Position numbers and translations under genes: made by a program
Part shown: positions 24,378-31,853 of the stretch, one piece after another
How positions within the stretch are numbered: the first letter of the stretch is position 1
How the letters are laid out: each line of letters opens with the position of its first letter
Source of the DNA: Armatimonadota bacterium
GTDB lineage: Bacteria > Bacillota > Desulfotomaculia > Desulfotomaculales > Nap2-2B
Assembly: GCA_023511535.1 (NCBI GenBank)
Contig: JAIMBK010000036.1
Span: 1 to 32,921 of the forward strand
Length of the DNA: 32,921 bases
Reading direction: 5' to 3'
The notes under the pieces: model-generated
The model's input: the letters and a program-made list of their open reading frames with translations, nothing else
Databases searched by the model: none
What the model was told of the DNA's origin: nothing

Positions 24378-24745
24378 CCTCCCAACACCTCACCGCAAAA
24401 AATAAAAATCAGGGAGAAAACTTTTTACCCTCTAAAAAGATAGACGAAAAAAAGCAGCCATTGGTTCCCCGCTCTTCTTCTTTAGCGCAAATTTTCTTTT
24501 CCCGGTCCGGAAAAAACGAAGGAAAGTTCGAAAGCCGGAAGGAAGGGGCCGCTCAAGGTGACTGGGGCGGCAAAAGGCCGGGTCACCCGCTGGGAGCAAG
24601 GTTTGCGGAGGGCCTTTTCGAGGTTCGAAGTTCGAAATTTGAATCAAAGAAGTTGGCGAAGCCAATCCACAAGCTTCGAACCCTGAACCCCGAACATCTA
24701 ACTTCGAATCAGGTCAGGTGAGGTGAGCGAACCGACGAGGGTCCC
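24378..24745. other. Noncoding gap with hairpins and GTTCGAAG microrepeats
   Basis: These 368 bp precede the envelope cluster. They contain a hairpin GGTGAC (24557-24562)/GTCACC (24582-24587) with an inner CGGC/GCCG stem, and an inverted pair GGTTCGAAG (24622-24630)/CTTCGAACC (24674-24682) amid further TTCGAA strings. No clear promoter is seen for the cluster and no gene. Confidence 0.5.
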
Positions 24746-25453
24746 CTACCATTCTGCAGAATAATTGCTTTTATCCAAGAAAAACTGTTCCGCCCGGACC
24801 CTCCAGAACCTTTCCAGATAACTGGCCAGTTCTTTCTGGGCCCGCAAAACAGAATCCAGGTTACAATCGGAGAAACCGTCGATGGGAAAGAAAATATTCT
24901 TTGATTCCGCAGTAACCTTCCCCCGCTCATTCTGCCTCCAGATCCAGCGCCTGGTTCTGATTTGCTTTTCGTCGGCGTAGACCAGTTCGCCCGCCGGAAC
25001 GGTTTCGGGTTCGGTCCGGCCAAAGGGGACAAACTGCTCTCCTTCCTTCGAAAAACGAACCATGATGTCTCCCGCCATCGAATCGAGGTCGTGGGCGCCC
25101 ATCGGCAGGGTATACTTCAGCGACACCGCATTGACCAGGTTCACCACGTCGTTGATTTCCGGCAGTTCCCCTCCTTTGACGACCCGGGAAACCAGGGCCT
25201 CTACCGAGCTTAAAAATTTATTGGGGTTGAACCCCAGCTTTTTAAAAGCCTCCCGGTAGCAGGCGAAAGCAGGATGCTCCTTCAGGTTCACCCCCGCATA
25301 TTTCTCCCGCACTCCCGCTACAGCCTCGCGGAGCAACGCATTAATTTCCTCTGTTTTCCCGTGGTTGTCAACCCCTTTCGCCACCACCACACCAAAGCAA
25401 ACGGTGGGCAAAGTGTCAAAAACCAGAGGATCAATGATAAATTTCACCGTCAT
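24746..25453 (-). CDS. Stand-alone B3/4-domain protein (tRNA editing-domain-like)
   Basis: This 235-residue protein corresponds to the B3/4 domain that in the PheRS beta subunit removes tyrosine from tRNA-Phe; free-standing versions are common in Firmicutes and their substrate is mostly unproven. Visible family segments are NKFLSSVEALVSRVVKGGEL (about 92-111) with INDVVNLVNAVSLKYTLPMG (about 114-133) and GAHDLDSM (about 133-140). The C-terminal part (YADEKQIRTRRWIWRQNERG) is also typical. The ATG at 25453 has AAAGGAGG five bases before it; 17 further in-frame codons upstream lie in a repeat and are excluded. A promoter is seen at 25555-25582. Confidence 0.9.
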   Translation of the reverse strand: MTVKFIIDPLVFDTLPTVCFGVVVAKGVDNHGKTEEINALLREAVAGVREKYAGVNLKEHPAFACYREAFKKLGFNPNKFLSSVEALVSRVVKGGELPEINDVVNLVNAVSLKYTLPMGAHDLDSMAGDIMVRFSKEGEQFVPFGRTEPETVPAGELVYADEKQIRTRRWIWRQNERGKVTAESKNIFFPIDGFSDCNLDSVLRAQKELASYLERFWRVRAEQFFLDKSNYSAEW

Positions 25454-25466
25454 GGAGACCTCCTTT

Positions 25467-25510
25467 GAAAATGTCAGGCACAAAGTTTTCAAGCACAAAG
25501 ACACAAAGGA
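25467..25510. repeat. Leader repeat (GAAAATNNNAGGCACAAAG family), copy B
   Basis: GAAAATGTCAGGCACAAAG is followed by AGCACAAAGACACAAAGG. On the coding strand it ends TTTTC directly before AAAGGAGG of the B3/4 gene, the same position relative to the gene as copy A. Confidence 0.7.
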
Positions 25511-25554
25511 ATAATTTCATCTTTTTGATAAGACCCCGCCGGCAACTCCCCTTT

Positions 25555-25582
25555 ATTATACCGCACGAAAACACCAGATCAA
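25555..25582 (-). promoter_or_regulatory. Sigma-A-like promoter of the B3/4-domain gene
   Basis: On the minus strand TTGATC (25577-25582) and TATAAT (25555-25560) are 16 bp apart. It lies about 100 bp upstream of the ATG, so the leader repeat (copy B) would be transcribed. Confidence 0.65.
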
Positions 25583-25676
25583 CAAAAAATTGCCTTGAAC
25601 GGCAGATTTCGCTTTCCCTTGCGGACACGAAAATCCATTTATGCATATTATAACCATAAGATGGGAGGTTTCAGCT

Positions 25677-26666
25677 ATGCCCGGTTTTCTTCATCCGCTG
25701 GCTTTACCCTTTGGCAACAACTGGTACTACACACCCGACCCTCAGGCTTTAGAATCCCTGGAGGCGCACGGAAGGAAAATCACTTTCCTCATTCCTTTTT
25801 GGTTCGGCGTAACCGGCCAGGGAACCCTGGAGGACCAGTCCGACGAAGAGGCGCTGATCATCATCCGGCGGTACAAATTGCCGGTACTGGCCATCGTCCA
25901 CAATTACTCCAGCCCCCGCTTCGGACCGCTCATTCACCGGCTGCTGACCGATGAAAACTTGCGGCGCACCCTGGTCGCCAGCATCCGGGAGATGCTTTTG
26001 CGGCGGGGATTCGCGGGGGTGAACATCGATTTTGAGTTCGTTCCCCCCGAAGACCGGCCTTTTTTAACCCGTTTTCAGACGGAGTTATTCCAGGCCCTCA
26101 AACCGCTGGATTTTCTCGTCACCATCTCCGTTCCCGCCGAGCTGGAAGACAACCCGCGCCACCCTTTTTCGGGGGCCTTCAGCTACCCCGACCTGGCCGC
26201 GGTCAGCGATCAAATGTACGTCCTCGCCTACGACGAACACTTTGCCGAACCGGGTCCAATCGCTTCCCTCGGCTTCGTCGAACAAGTGATGAACTACGCC
26301 CTGACGGCCATTCCCCGGGAAAAAATTTTCTGGGGGCTGCCTGTTTACGGGTACGACTGGGCGCCCGGCGCCAGGGTGCCGGAAACGCTGTCCTACGCCG
26401 AGGCAATCGCCCGGGCGCAGCGCTTCGGCGCCCAGATCCGCTACGACGAACAGGCCCAGGAATCGACCTATACATACGTCGAAAACGGCGTCCGGCACGT
26501 CGTCTGGTTTGAAGATGCGAAAAGTTTTCAGGTAAAGCTGAACCTGATCGTCAAAAAACGCCTGCCGGGAATCGGAGTCTGGCGTTTGGGCCTGGAAGAT
26601 CCAAAAATATGGGATATCTTAGAAAAAAGCTGGTACTTTGAGCACCCGGCGTTTGCCCCGAGATAA
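25677..26666 (+). CDS. Glycoside hydrolase family 18 protein (YaaH/SleL-like)
   Basis: The 329-residue (beta/alpha)8 protein is related to spore-cortex-lytic N-acetylglucosaminidases. The catalytic strand reads FAGVNIDFEF with Asp118 and Glu120 matching the last two acidic positions of DxxDxDxE; the first two are Ala and Asn. Further family segments are FLIPFWFGV (about 38-45), MYVLAYDEHF (about 184-193) and the chitinase-like IFWGLPVYGYDW (about 220-231). No signal peptide and no LysM domain are seen, unlike many homologues. The ATG at 25677 follows GGGAGGT; an upstream in-frame ATG at 25641 lacks such a site. It lies divergent from the B3/4 gene and convergent with the radical SAM gene. Confidence 0.9.
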   Translation: MPGFLHPLALPFGNNWYYTPDPQALESLEAHGRKITFLIPFWFGVTGQGTLEDQSDEEALIIIRRYKLPVLAIVHNYSSPRFGPLIHRLLTDENLRRTLVASIREMLLRRGFAGVNIDFEFVPPEDRPFLTRFQTELFQALKPLDFLVTISVPAELEDNPRHPFSGAFSYPDLAAVSDQMYVLAYDEHFAEPGPIASLGFVEQVMNYALTAIPREKIFWGLPVYGYDWAPGARVPETLSYAEAIARAQRFGAQIRYDEQAQESTYTYVENGVRHVVWFEDAKSFQVKLNLIVKKRLPGIGVWRLGLEDPKIWDILEKSWYFEHPAFAPR

Positions 26667-26677
26667 CCCTCCCCAAA

Positions 26678-26691
26678 GGGGGAATTCCCCC
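26678..26691. other. Palindrome GGGGGAATTCCCCC between convergent genes
   Basis: This perfect 14-bp palindrome, with an overlapping CCCC-AAA-GGGG hairpin, lies between the GH18 and radical SAM stop codons. There is no T-run. It may be a shared weak 3' end. Confidence 0.35.
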
Positions 26692-26708
26692 GGAGCGGCT
26701 GCAGACGA

Positions 26709-27959
26709 TCAGATAAAAGCTTGCTTGAGGGCGTCCAGCGCGTCTTTTACTTTCCCGGGCGCGTCGGGCGCTTCTTTTTGCAGGGACTCCGCGGCCAGCT
26801 CCACTTTCGCCGCCACTTTTTCCGCCAGCTGCCCGTAAACAGCCAGGTACGAGGACAGGCGGCGCTCCAGCTGCACCTTTAGCCTGGCGGACAGCGGCAT
26901 TTGCAAATAATTCCGGATGGTGGCCAGGATTTTCGGCTTGTCCTCCGGCAGTCGGCCCTCTACCTCCCACAACAGGTTGGACATCTGATCGCTGACCAGA
27001 TAAGCGTGACAATCAAGGTTTTCCACAAACAAACCGATTTCTTCCACCATCTCATCTTCCGTCAGGGGTTCAAACTCGCCGGCCAGCATGCGCTCGTACA
27101 GCGGGGTGCCGCGACGGGGAATGAGCGTCCGCAACCGGATAAAGTCGGGGTCGATTTCGCTTAAGACGCGGGCTGATTCCAGGGCGTGCTTTTCCGACCA
27201 TTTTTTCCCGCCGAGGCCGGGCATTAAATACTCGCTCAAAGTAATCCCCGCTTCCTTTGTTTTTTTGCCGGCCATGACGTGCTCCTCCGCCGTCACCCCC
27301 TTTTTTACCGCCATCAGCACCTCGTTGCATCCCGATTCCAGGCCGATATGCAGCCGGGACAGGCCCGCCTGACGTAACTGCAGAATTTCTTCGAACGACT
27401 TCCGGGCAATGGTTTTCGAACGCGCATAAGAGGTGATCCGTTCTACGGCAGGAAACATCTCCTTGATATAATTTAAAACGGCAACCAGATCAACGGTGCG
27501 GATTTGCGGCGAGTTTCCGTCCTGCAGAAAAACAGTTTTGGCGCCGGTAGCCAGCCAGTTGGCCACGTTCGCCAGGCTATGCAGGCGCGCGTGAACCAGC
27601 TCTGCGTCGTTGTGCTGCCGGCTGTATATTTCGGGGTTGGAATTAATCACGGCCAGAACGATTTCTTCGCCGACCGCTCCGGCAAACCCCAGGCGCCAGG
27701 AAGCGCTGCGCAGCTCTTCGGCCAGTCCCTGCACGACCTCCAGATCCGCCTTTACTTCGTCCACGGTGCGCACGCTGTAGCGCTCGTTCTTATACGTCGC
27801 GCAAAACTCGCAGCGGTTCCAGGGGCAGTTTCTGGTCACCCGCAGCAAAAGGGAAGCGTCCCGGCCCTCGCTGGGCGGGCGAATGGGGCCCATTTCATGC
27901 CACCCCCGGCCGATTTTCGCCGCGTCCATTTTGTAAAAACCGGCGGTTCTCTGGTACAT
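26709..27959 (-). CDS. Radical SAM protein (COG1032-like, no B12 domain)
   Basis: The 416-residue enzyme contains the 4Fe-4S/SAM motif CPWNRCEFC (Cys45, Cys50, Cys53; spacing Cx4Cx2C rather than Cx3Cx2C) at the start of a TIM-barrel-like domain. LHIGLESGCNEVL and the EYLMPGLGGKKWSEKHALES region are typical of Elp3/HemN-like radical SAM proteins. The C-terminal region (about 310-416) is helical and of unknown role. The ATG at 27959 is set by AAGGAG eight bases before it; more codons upstream lie in a repeat-bearing leader and are excluded. No gene partner reveals the substrate. Confidence 0.9.
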   Translation of the reverse strand: MYQRTAGFYKMDAAKIGRGWHEMGPIRPPSEGRDASLLLRVTRNCPWNRCEFCATYKNERYSVRTVDEVKADLEVVQGLAEELRSASWRLGFAGAVGEEIVLAVINSNPEIYSRQHNDAELVHARLHSLANVANWLATGAKTVFLQDGNSPQIRTVDLVAVLNYIKEMFPAVERITSYARSKTIARKSFEEILQLRQAGLSRLHIGLESGCNEVLMAVKKGVTAEEHVMAGKKTKEAGITLSEYLMPGLGGKKWSEKHALESARVLSEIDPDFIRLRTLIPRRGTPLYERMLAGEFEPLTEDEMVEEIGLFVENLDCHAYLVSDQMSNLLWEVEGRLPEDKPKILATIRNYLQMPLSARLKVQLERRLSSYLAVYGQLAEKVAAKVELAAESLQKEAPDAPGKVKDALDALKQAFI

Positions 27960-28074
27960 TTCATTCACTCCTTGAAAACTGGAATAGGGAAGCTGATGAA
28001 AAAAAAGATGAAAACTACTTTTACAGGGGAGGCCCGGAGGCACAAAGGAACAGAGGTGACCCGGGATAATTTTA

Positions 28075-28115
28075 CCATGTGCCTTTGTGCCTGAAACTTT
28101 GTGCCTGATATTTTC
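28075..28115. repeat. Leader repeat (GAAAATNNNAGGCACAAAG family), copy C, opposite orientation
   Basis: The minus strand reads GAAAATATCAGGCACAAAG followed by CAGGCACAAAGG. It lies in the divergent gap between the radical SAM gene and thyX, in the orientation that matches thyX as downstream gene. A partial AGGCACAAAGG in the other direction sits at 28037-28047. Confidence 0.7.
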
Positions 28116-28209
28116 AGGATAAGGGTTGATCTTCCTCTGGAGCAAACCAGACGGCGCTTCTTAATAGGCATGATCGAACCGGGAATTTATCTTCGGTTAA
28201 AAATAAGGC

Positions 28210-28238
28210 TTGTTTCCCATCCTCCCCTCCAATATAAT
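28210..28238 (+). promoter_or_regulatory. Sigma-A-like promoter of thyX-dut-topB
   Basis: TTGTTT (28210-28215) and a perfect TATAAT (28233-28238) are 17 bp apart. They lie about 50 bp before the thyX start. This promoter lies inside the longer open frame upstream of thyX and supports the internal GTG start. Confidence 0.75.
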
Positions 28239-28286
28239 GTTAGCATAAAGTACGCGGTGGAGGAAACAGGTTGGGGAGGTATCCGG

Positions 28287-28964
28287 GTGGAAATTGCCGT
28301 TATCGATCCGCAGGTAATCATTCAGGACGAAATAAATGAAAGTATTTTAAAAAGGATTGAACGCTACGGGAGGATTTGTTACAAATCGGAAAGATTGATT
28401 AACGAAGCCTCCGCCCCCGGGTTCGTCCGGAATTTAATCGACCGGGGGCACGAAAGCGTCATTGAGCACGAGAAAATCACCGTCATCTACATCACCAACC
28501 GGGGGATCACCCACGAGATCGTCCGGCACCGGATTGCCAGCTACTCCCAGGAAAGCACCCGGTACTGCAATTATCAAAATAAAATGGTTTTTATCCGGCC
28601 TTATTATTTTCCGGAAGGAAGCGAGGCTTACGAAATCTGGAAGGAGGCCGTGGTTGGCGCCGCCCGCGCCTACCTGGCGCTCCTGGCGCGGGGGGCCAGG
28701 CCGGAACAGGCCAGGGGAGTGCTGCCCGCCGATTTAAAAAGCGAAATCGTGGTCACGTACAACCTCCGCGAATGGCGGCACTTCTTCAAGCTCCGGGGAA
28801 GCCAAAGGGCCCACCCCCAGATCAGGCAGATCGCCATCCCCACCCTGCTGGAATTCAGGAAAAGGATCCCCGTCGTTTTCGACGACATCGAATACGACAC
28901 CGGCTTCCCCGCCGCCGCCTACGCTTCCGTAACGTACCAGCAGGAACGGACCGGAAATTGGTAG
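28287..28964 (+). CDS. thyX: FAD-dependent thymidylate synthase ThyX
   Basis: ThyX makes dTMP from dUMP using methylene-tetrahydrofolate, FAD and NADPH. The 225-residue protein carries the ThyX motif RHRxxSxxxxSxR as RHRIASYSQESTR (80-92), a FAD/substrate-binding IDRGHESVIEHEKITV-like segment (about 51-66) and the C-terminal PQIRQIAIPTLLEF region. GTG at 28287 is preferred because GGGGAGGT precedes it and the ThyX fold begins there (MEIAVIDPQ); 62 in-frame codons upstream overlap the promoter. It leads the operon with dut and topB, and the next enzyme supplies its substrate. Confidence 0.95.
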   Translation: MEIAVIDPQVIIQDEINESILKRIERYGRICYKSERLINEASAPGFVRNLIDRGHESVIEHEKITVIYITNRGITHEIVRHRIASYSQESTRYCNYQNKMVFIRPYYFPEGSEAYEIWKEAVVGAARAYLALLARGARPEQARGVLPADLKSEIVVTYNLREWRHFFKLRGSQRAHPQIRQIAIPTLLEFRKRIPVVFDDIEYDTGFPAAAYASVTYQQERTGNW

Positions 28965-28996
28965 AAGCCGGCAGAAAAGAAAGGAGAAGAACACTT

Positions 28997-29440
28997 TTGT
29001 CCTCCGCCAACCCGCACGAGATTGCCGTAAAAATAAAAAAACTCCACCCGGACGCGAAAATCCCCGTGAAAGCAACCGCGGAAAGCGCCTGCTACGACGT
29101 GTACCCCCTGGAGGAAACCGTCATTGCACCCCGCGGCAGCGTCATTTTAGGCACCGGCCTGGCCGTGGAACTGCCCAGGGGTTACGAGCTGCAAATCAGG
29201 CCGCGCAGCGGTTACGCCTTTAAACACGACGTGGTCGCCTACTGGGGAACCCTGGACAGCGACTACACCGACGAAATCAAAGTAAAACTTTTTAATTTCG
29301 GGAACAAACCCAAAAAAATCAGCAAAGACAAGGCCATCGCCCAGGTTTGCGTCAAGCCGGTGTACGAGGTGGTTTTTATCGAAACCGGCGAACTGCGCGC
29401 CAAGGGACACGGAGGCTTCGGCAGTACGGACAAGCCATGA
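28997..29440 (+). CDS. dut: Trimeric-type dUTPase
   Basis: dUTPase hydrolyses dUTP to dUMP and pyrophosphate, keeping uracil out of DNA and feeding ThyX. The 147 residues hold all five motifs: ACYDVYP (31-37), PRSG (69-72), GTLDSDYTDEI (84-94, catalytic Asp87 and stacking Tyr90; DEI instead of the common GEI), AIAQVCVKP (113-121) and GHGGFGST (137-144). The length is normal. The start TTG at 28997 has AAAGGAG ten bases upstream; codons further upstream overlap thyX. It follows thyX by 32 bp and its stop overlaps the topB ATG (ATGA). Confidence 0.9.
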   Translation: MSSANPHEIAVKIKKLHPDAKIPVKATAESACYDVYPLEETVIAPRGSVILGTGLAVELPRGYELQIRPRSGYAFKHDVVAYWGTLDSDYTDEIKVKLFNFGNKPKKISKDKAIAQVCVKPVYEVVFIETGELRAKGHGGFGSTDKP

Positions 29441-31596
29441 AAACGTTAATTATCACGGAAAAACCCTCGGTCGGCCGGGACATCGCCAAAGTCCTGGGCC
29501 GGTTTAAAACCAGGGAAGGATACCTGGAAAACGAGCAGTTCATTGTTTCCTGGGCCATCGGCCACCTGGTTGAACTGGCCGAACCGGAGGACTACAACCC
29601 CGCCCTGAAAAAGTGGTCGCTGCATACCCTGCCCTTTATTCCCGGGGAATTTTTACTCAAGGTGATCCCGGAAACCGCCCGGCAGTTCCAGGTTCTGAAA
29701 GAGTTGCTCCTTTCCCCGCAGGTGGGCCTGATCGTCAACGCCTGCGACGCCGGCCGCGAGGGGGAGAATATCTTCCGCCGGATTTACGCCCAGGCCGGCT
29801 GCGCCAGGGAAGTCAAACGCCTGTGGCTGAGGGAAACGACGCCGGCGGCCATCCGGCTGGCCTTCGAAAATTTGCGGGAAAACCGCGAGCTGGACAACCT
29901 GGCGGTGGCCGCCGCGGCGCGCGCCCAGGCCGACTGGCTGGTAGGCATCAACGCTACGCGCGCCTTCACCTGCCGGCATAAGGAACTGTTAAGCGTGGGC
30001 CGGGTGCAGACCCCCACCCTGGCCCTGATTGTGGCCCGGGAAAGGGAAATCCGGAACTTCAAGGCGGCCAAATACTGGGAGGTCTGGGCGACCTTCCGGA
30101 AGAGCACCGGGGAAACTTACCGGGGCAAGTGGTTTGCGGACAAAACGGACCGGTTTCCAAGCGCGGAGGCGGCCCGGGAAATGGTCGCGGCCTGCCGGAA
30201 CAACCGGGAATCCGTCGTTTCCGCGGTGGAAGAAAAGGAAGTCAAAGAGCCGCCGCCGCTGTTGTTTAATTTAAATGATCTGCAAAAAGAGGCCAACCAA
30301 AAGCACGGGCTCACCGCCGAACAAACCCTGCGGGCGGCCCAGGCCCTTTACGAAAAGCACAAGTTGATTACTTACCCGCGCACGGAAAGCCGCCACCTGT
30401 CCGCTCTCCTGGCGAAAACCATCCCCCAAAGGATGGCGGCGCTGGCTGCGGCTGCCGAATACCAGCCGCTGATTCCCGGGCACCTGCCCCCTTTGTCCAG
30501 GCGCTACGTGGACGACGCCCGGGTAACCGATCACCACGCCATCATCATTACCGAAACAAAACCCGAGTCGGCCAGTTTAAGCCGGCCGGAGCAAATCGTT
30601 TACGACCTGGTCGCCCGGCGCCTGCTGGCCATTTTTTACCCTGACGCCAGGTACAACGTCACCCGGGTGATTACCGCCGCCGGCAAGGAAACCTTTCTTT
30701 CCCGGGGGAAAGTGGAACTGGAAAAAGGTTGGAAAAAAGTTTACCCCACTGGCGATAAAAAAGATGAGGAAGAACAGCTCCTGCCGCCTCTAGCCCAGGG
30801 AGAGCGGGTCTTTTTAGAAGAAATCGACGCCCTGGAGAAGCAAACCAAACCCCCGCCCCGCTATACCGAAGCAACCCTGCTGGCCGCCATGGAAAAGGCG
30901 GGAAAGTTTGTTGAAGATAAGGAGATGCAGGATATCCTGAAAGCCGCCGGCGGGATCGGCACCCCCGCCACCCGGGCGGCGATCATTGAGCGCTTAATTC
31001 AGGTCGGCTACGTAAAGCGCCAGAAAAAGACGCTTTTCCCCACCGCCAAGGGGGAAGCCTTGATCGACCTGGTTCCGGAAGAGGTCAAGTCCCCGGAGCT
31101 GACCGCCCGCTGGGAGCAGGGCCTTTTGGAAATCGAAACCGGGGAGCAAAAGCCGGAGCAATGGCTGGAGGCAATCAAAGATTTCACTGCGCAGATCGTT
31201 ACGCTGGTCAAAACTCAGGCGGCGGCCGGCGCCGGGATTGGAGCCGGAACCAAAGCCGGTTCCGACATTGGAATTCCAGGGGCCGGGCCGCAACCGGCGG
31301 CCGGCGGCAATGTGCGCCCGGAGCAGGAAATCCTGGGAAAGTGCCCGTTGTGCGGAAAGGACGTCCGGGAATTCCCCAAGGGGTACGGCTGTACGGGCTG
31401 GAAAGAGGGCTGCCGGTTTGCCATCTGGAAGGAAATCGCCGGGAAAAAGATCAGCCCCGCCCAGGCCAAAAGCCTGCTCAAAAAAGGCCGCACGGGAGTG
31501 ATCAAGGGCTTTCGCTCGCGGGCCGGCAAAACCTTTAACGCCGCCCTGGCCCTGAACGAAGAAGGAAAGGTCATTTTCAGCTTTCCCCGGGATTAA
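29437..31596 (+). CDS. topB: DNA topoisomerase III (type IA)
   Basis: TopB relaxes and decatenates DNA by single-strand passage. The 719 residues comprise a Toprim domain starting MKTLIITEKPSVGRDIAKVL with the acidic triad in DAGREGE (104-110), the type IA core and the catalytic Tyr313 in LITYPRTESRHL, RVQTPTLALIV (189-199), and a C-terminal Ala/Gly-rich linker. It ends with a zinc-finger-like module, with Cys at 636, 639, 652 and 659 followed by FAIWKEIAGKKIS. The length is typical of Firmicute TopB. The ATG at 29437 overlaps the dut stop, so translation is coupled. No clear terminator follows; the base composition changes within a few bases after the stop. Confidence 0.95.
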   Translation: MKTLIITEKPSVGRDIAKVLGRFKTREGYLENEQFIVSWAIGHLVELAEPEDYNPALKKWSLHTLPFIPGEFLLKVIPETARQFQVLKELLLSPQVGLIVNACDAGREGENIFRRIYAQAGCAREVKRLWLRETTPAAIRLAFENLRENRELDNLAVAAAARAQADWLVGINATRAFTCRHKELLSVGRVQTPTLALIVAREREIRNFKAAKYWEVWATFRKSTGETYRGKWFADKTDRFPSAEAAREMVAACRNNRESVVSAVEEKEVKEPPPLLFNLNDLQKEANQKHGLTAEQTLRAAQALYEKHKLITYPRTESRHLSALLAKTIPQRMAALAAAAEYQPLIPGHLPPLSRRYVDDARVTDHHAIIITETKPESASLSRPEQIVYDLVARRLLAIFYPDARYNVTRVITAAGKETFLSRGKVELEKGWKKVYPTGDKKDEEEQLLPPLAQGERVFLEEIDALEKQTKPPPRYTEATLLAAMEKAGKFVEDKEMQDILKAAGGIGTPATRAAIIERLIQVGYVKRQKKTLFPTAKGEALIDLVPEEVKSPELTARWEQGLLEIETGEQKPEQWLEAIKDFTAQIVTLVKTQAAAGAGIGAGTKAGSDIGIPGAGPQPAAGGNVRPEQEILGKCPLCGKDVREFPKGYGCTGWKEGCRFAIWKEIAGKKISPAQAKSLLKKGRTGVIKGFRSRAGKTFNAALALNEEGKVIFSFPRD

Positions 31597-31608
31597 AAGG
31601 TCAGGTAA

Positions 31609-31742
31609 TTATCTGTCCTGATAATAAAAGGCAAACCCTGGAACTGCTTTTGGGATATTTGAATTTGCTGCATATAATGGGCTTGTAAAAGAAAGCATAA
31701 GTAAACTTACTAAATTAAGTACAACCATTTTTTTATTCTCAT
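31609..31742 (-). pseudogene. Small signal-peptide ORF, apparently frameshifted in an A7 run
   Basis: On the minus strand, AAAAGGAGGGT is followed nine bases later by ATG (31742). That frame gives MRIKKWLYLI and stops. Shifting by one base at the run of seven A residues (minus strand, 31729-31735) enters a second frame beginning MVVLNLVSLLMLSFTSPLYA then ANSNIPKAVPGFAFYYQDR, ending at TAA 31609. Joined, this is a classical signal peptide (MRIKK, hydrophobic core, AxA-like site) with only about 18 mature residues. It lies about 110 bp downstream of the lipoprotein in the same direction and shares its AT-richness. It could be a truncated gene, a phase-variable or slippage-decoded small secreted peptide, or a sequencing error. 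Confidence 0.5.
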
Positions 31743-31853
31743 TTCATACAACCCTCCTTTTCATTTTAAAATCACAACTTATTTTTTATGTCTATCTTTG
31801 ATTTTTTAATTAAATCAAATTAACCACCCCCCATTTTCTTAATATCATTTTTC

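Noticed and set aside
24600-24720. A tRNA-like T-arm string (GGTTCGAA)
   Set aside because: No matching acceptor stem, anticodon arm or D arm; the string belongs to a GTTCGAAG microrepeat.
28101-28286. N-terminal extension of ThyX by 62 codons
   Set aside because: It overlaps a strong promoter and an intergenic repeat, and the ThyX fold begins at the GTG at 28287 with a good ribosome binding site.
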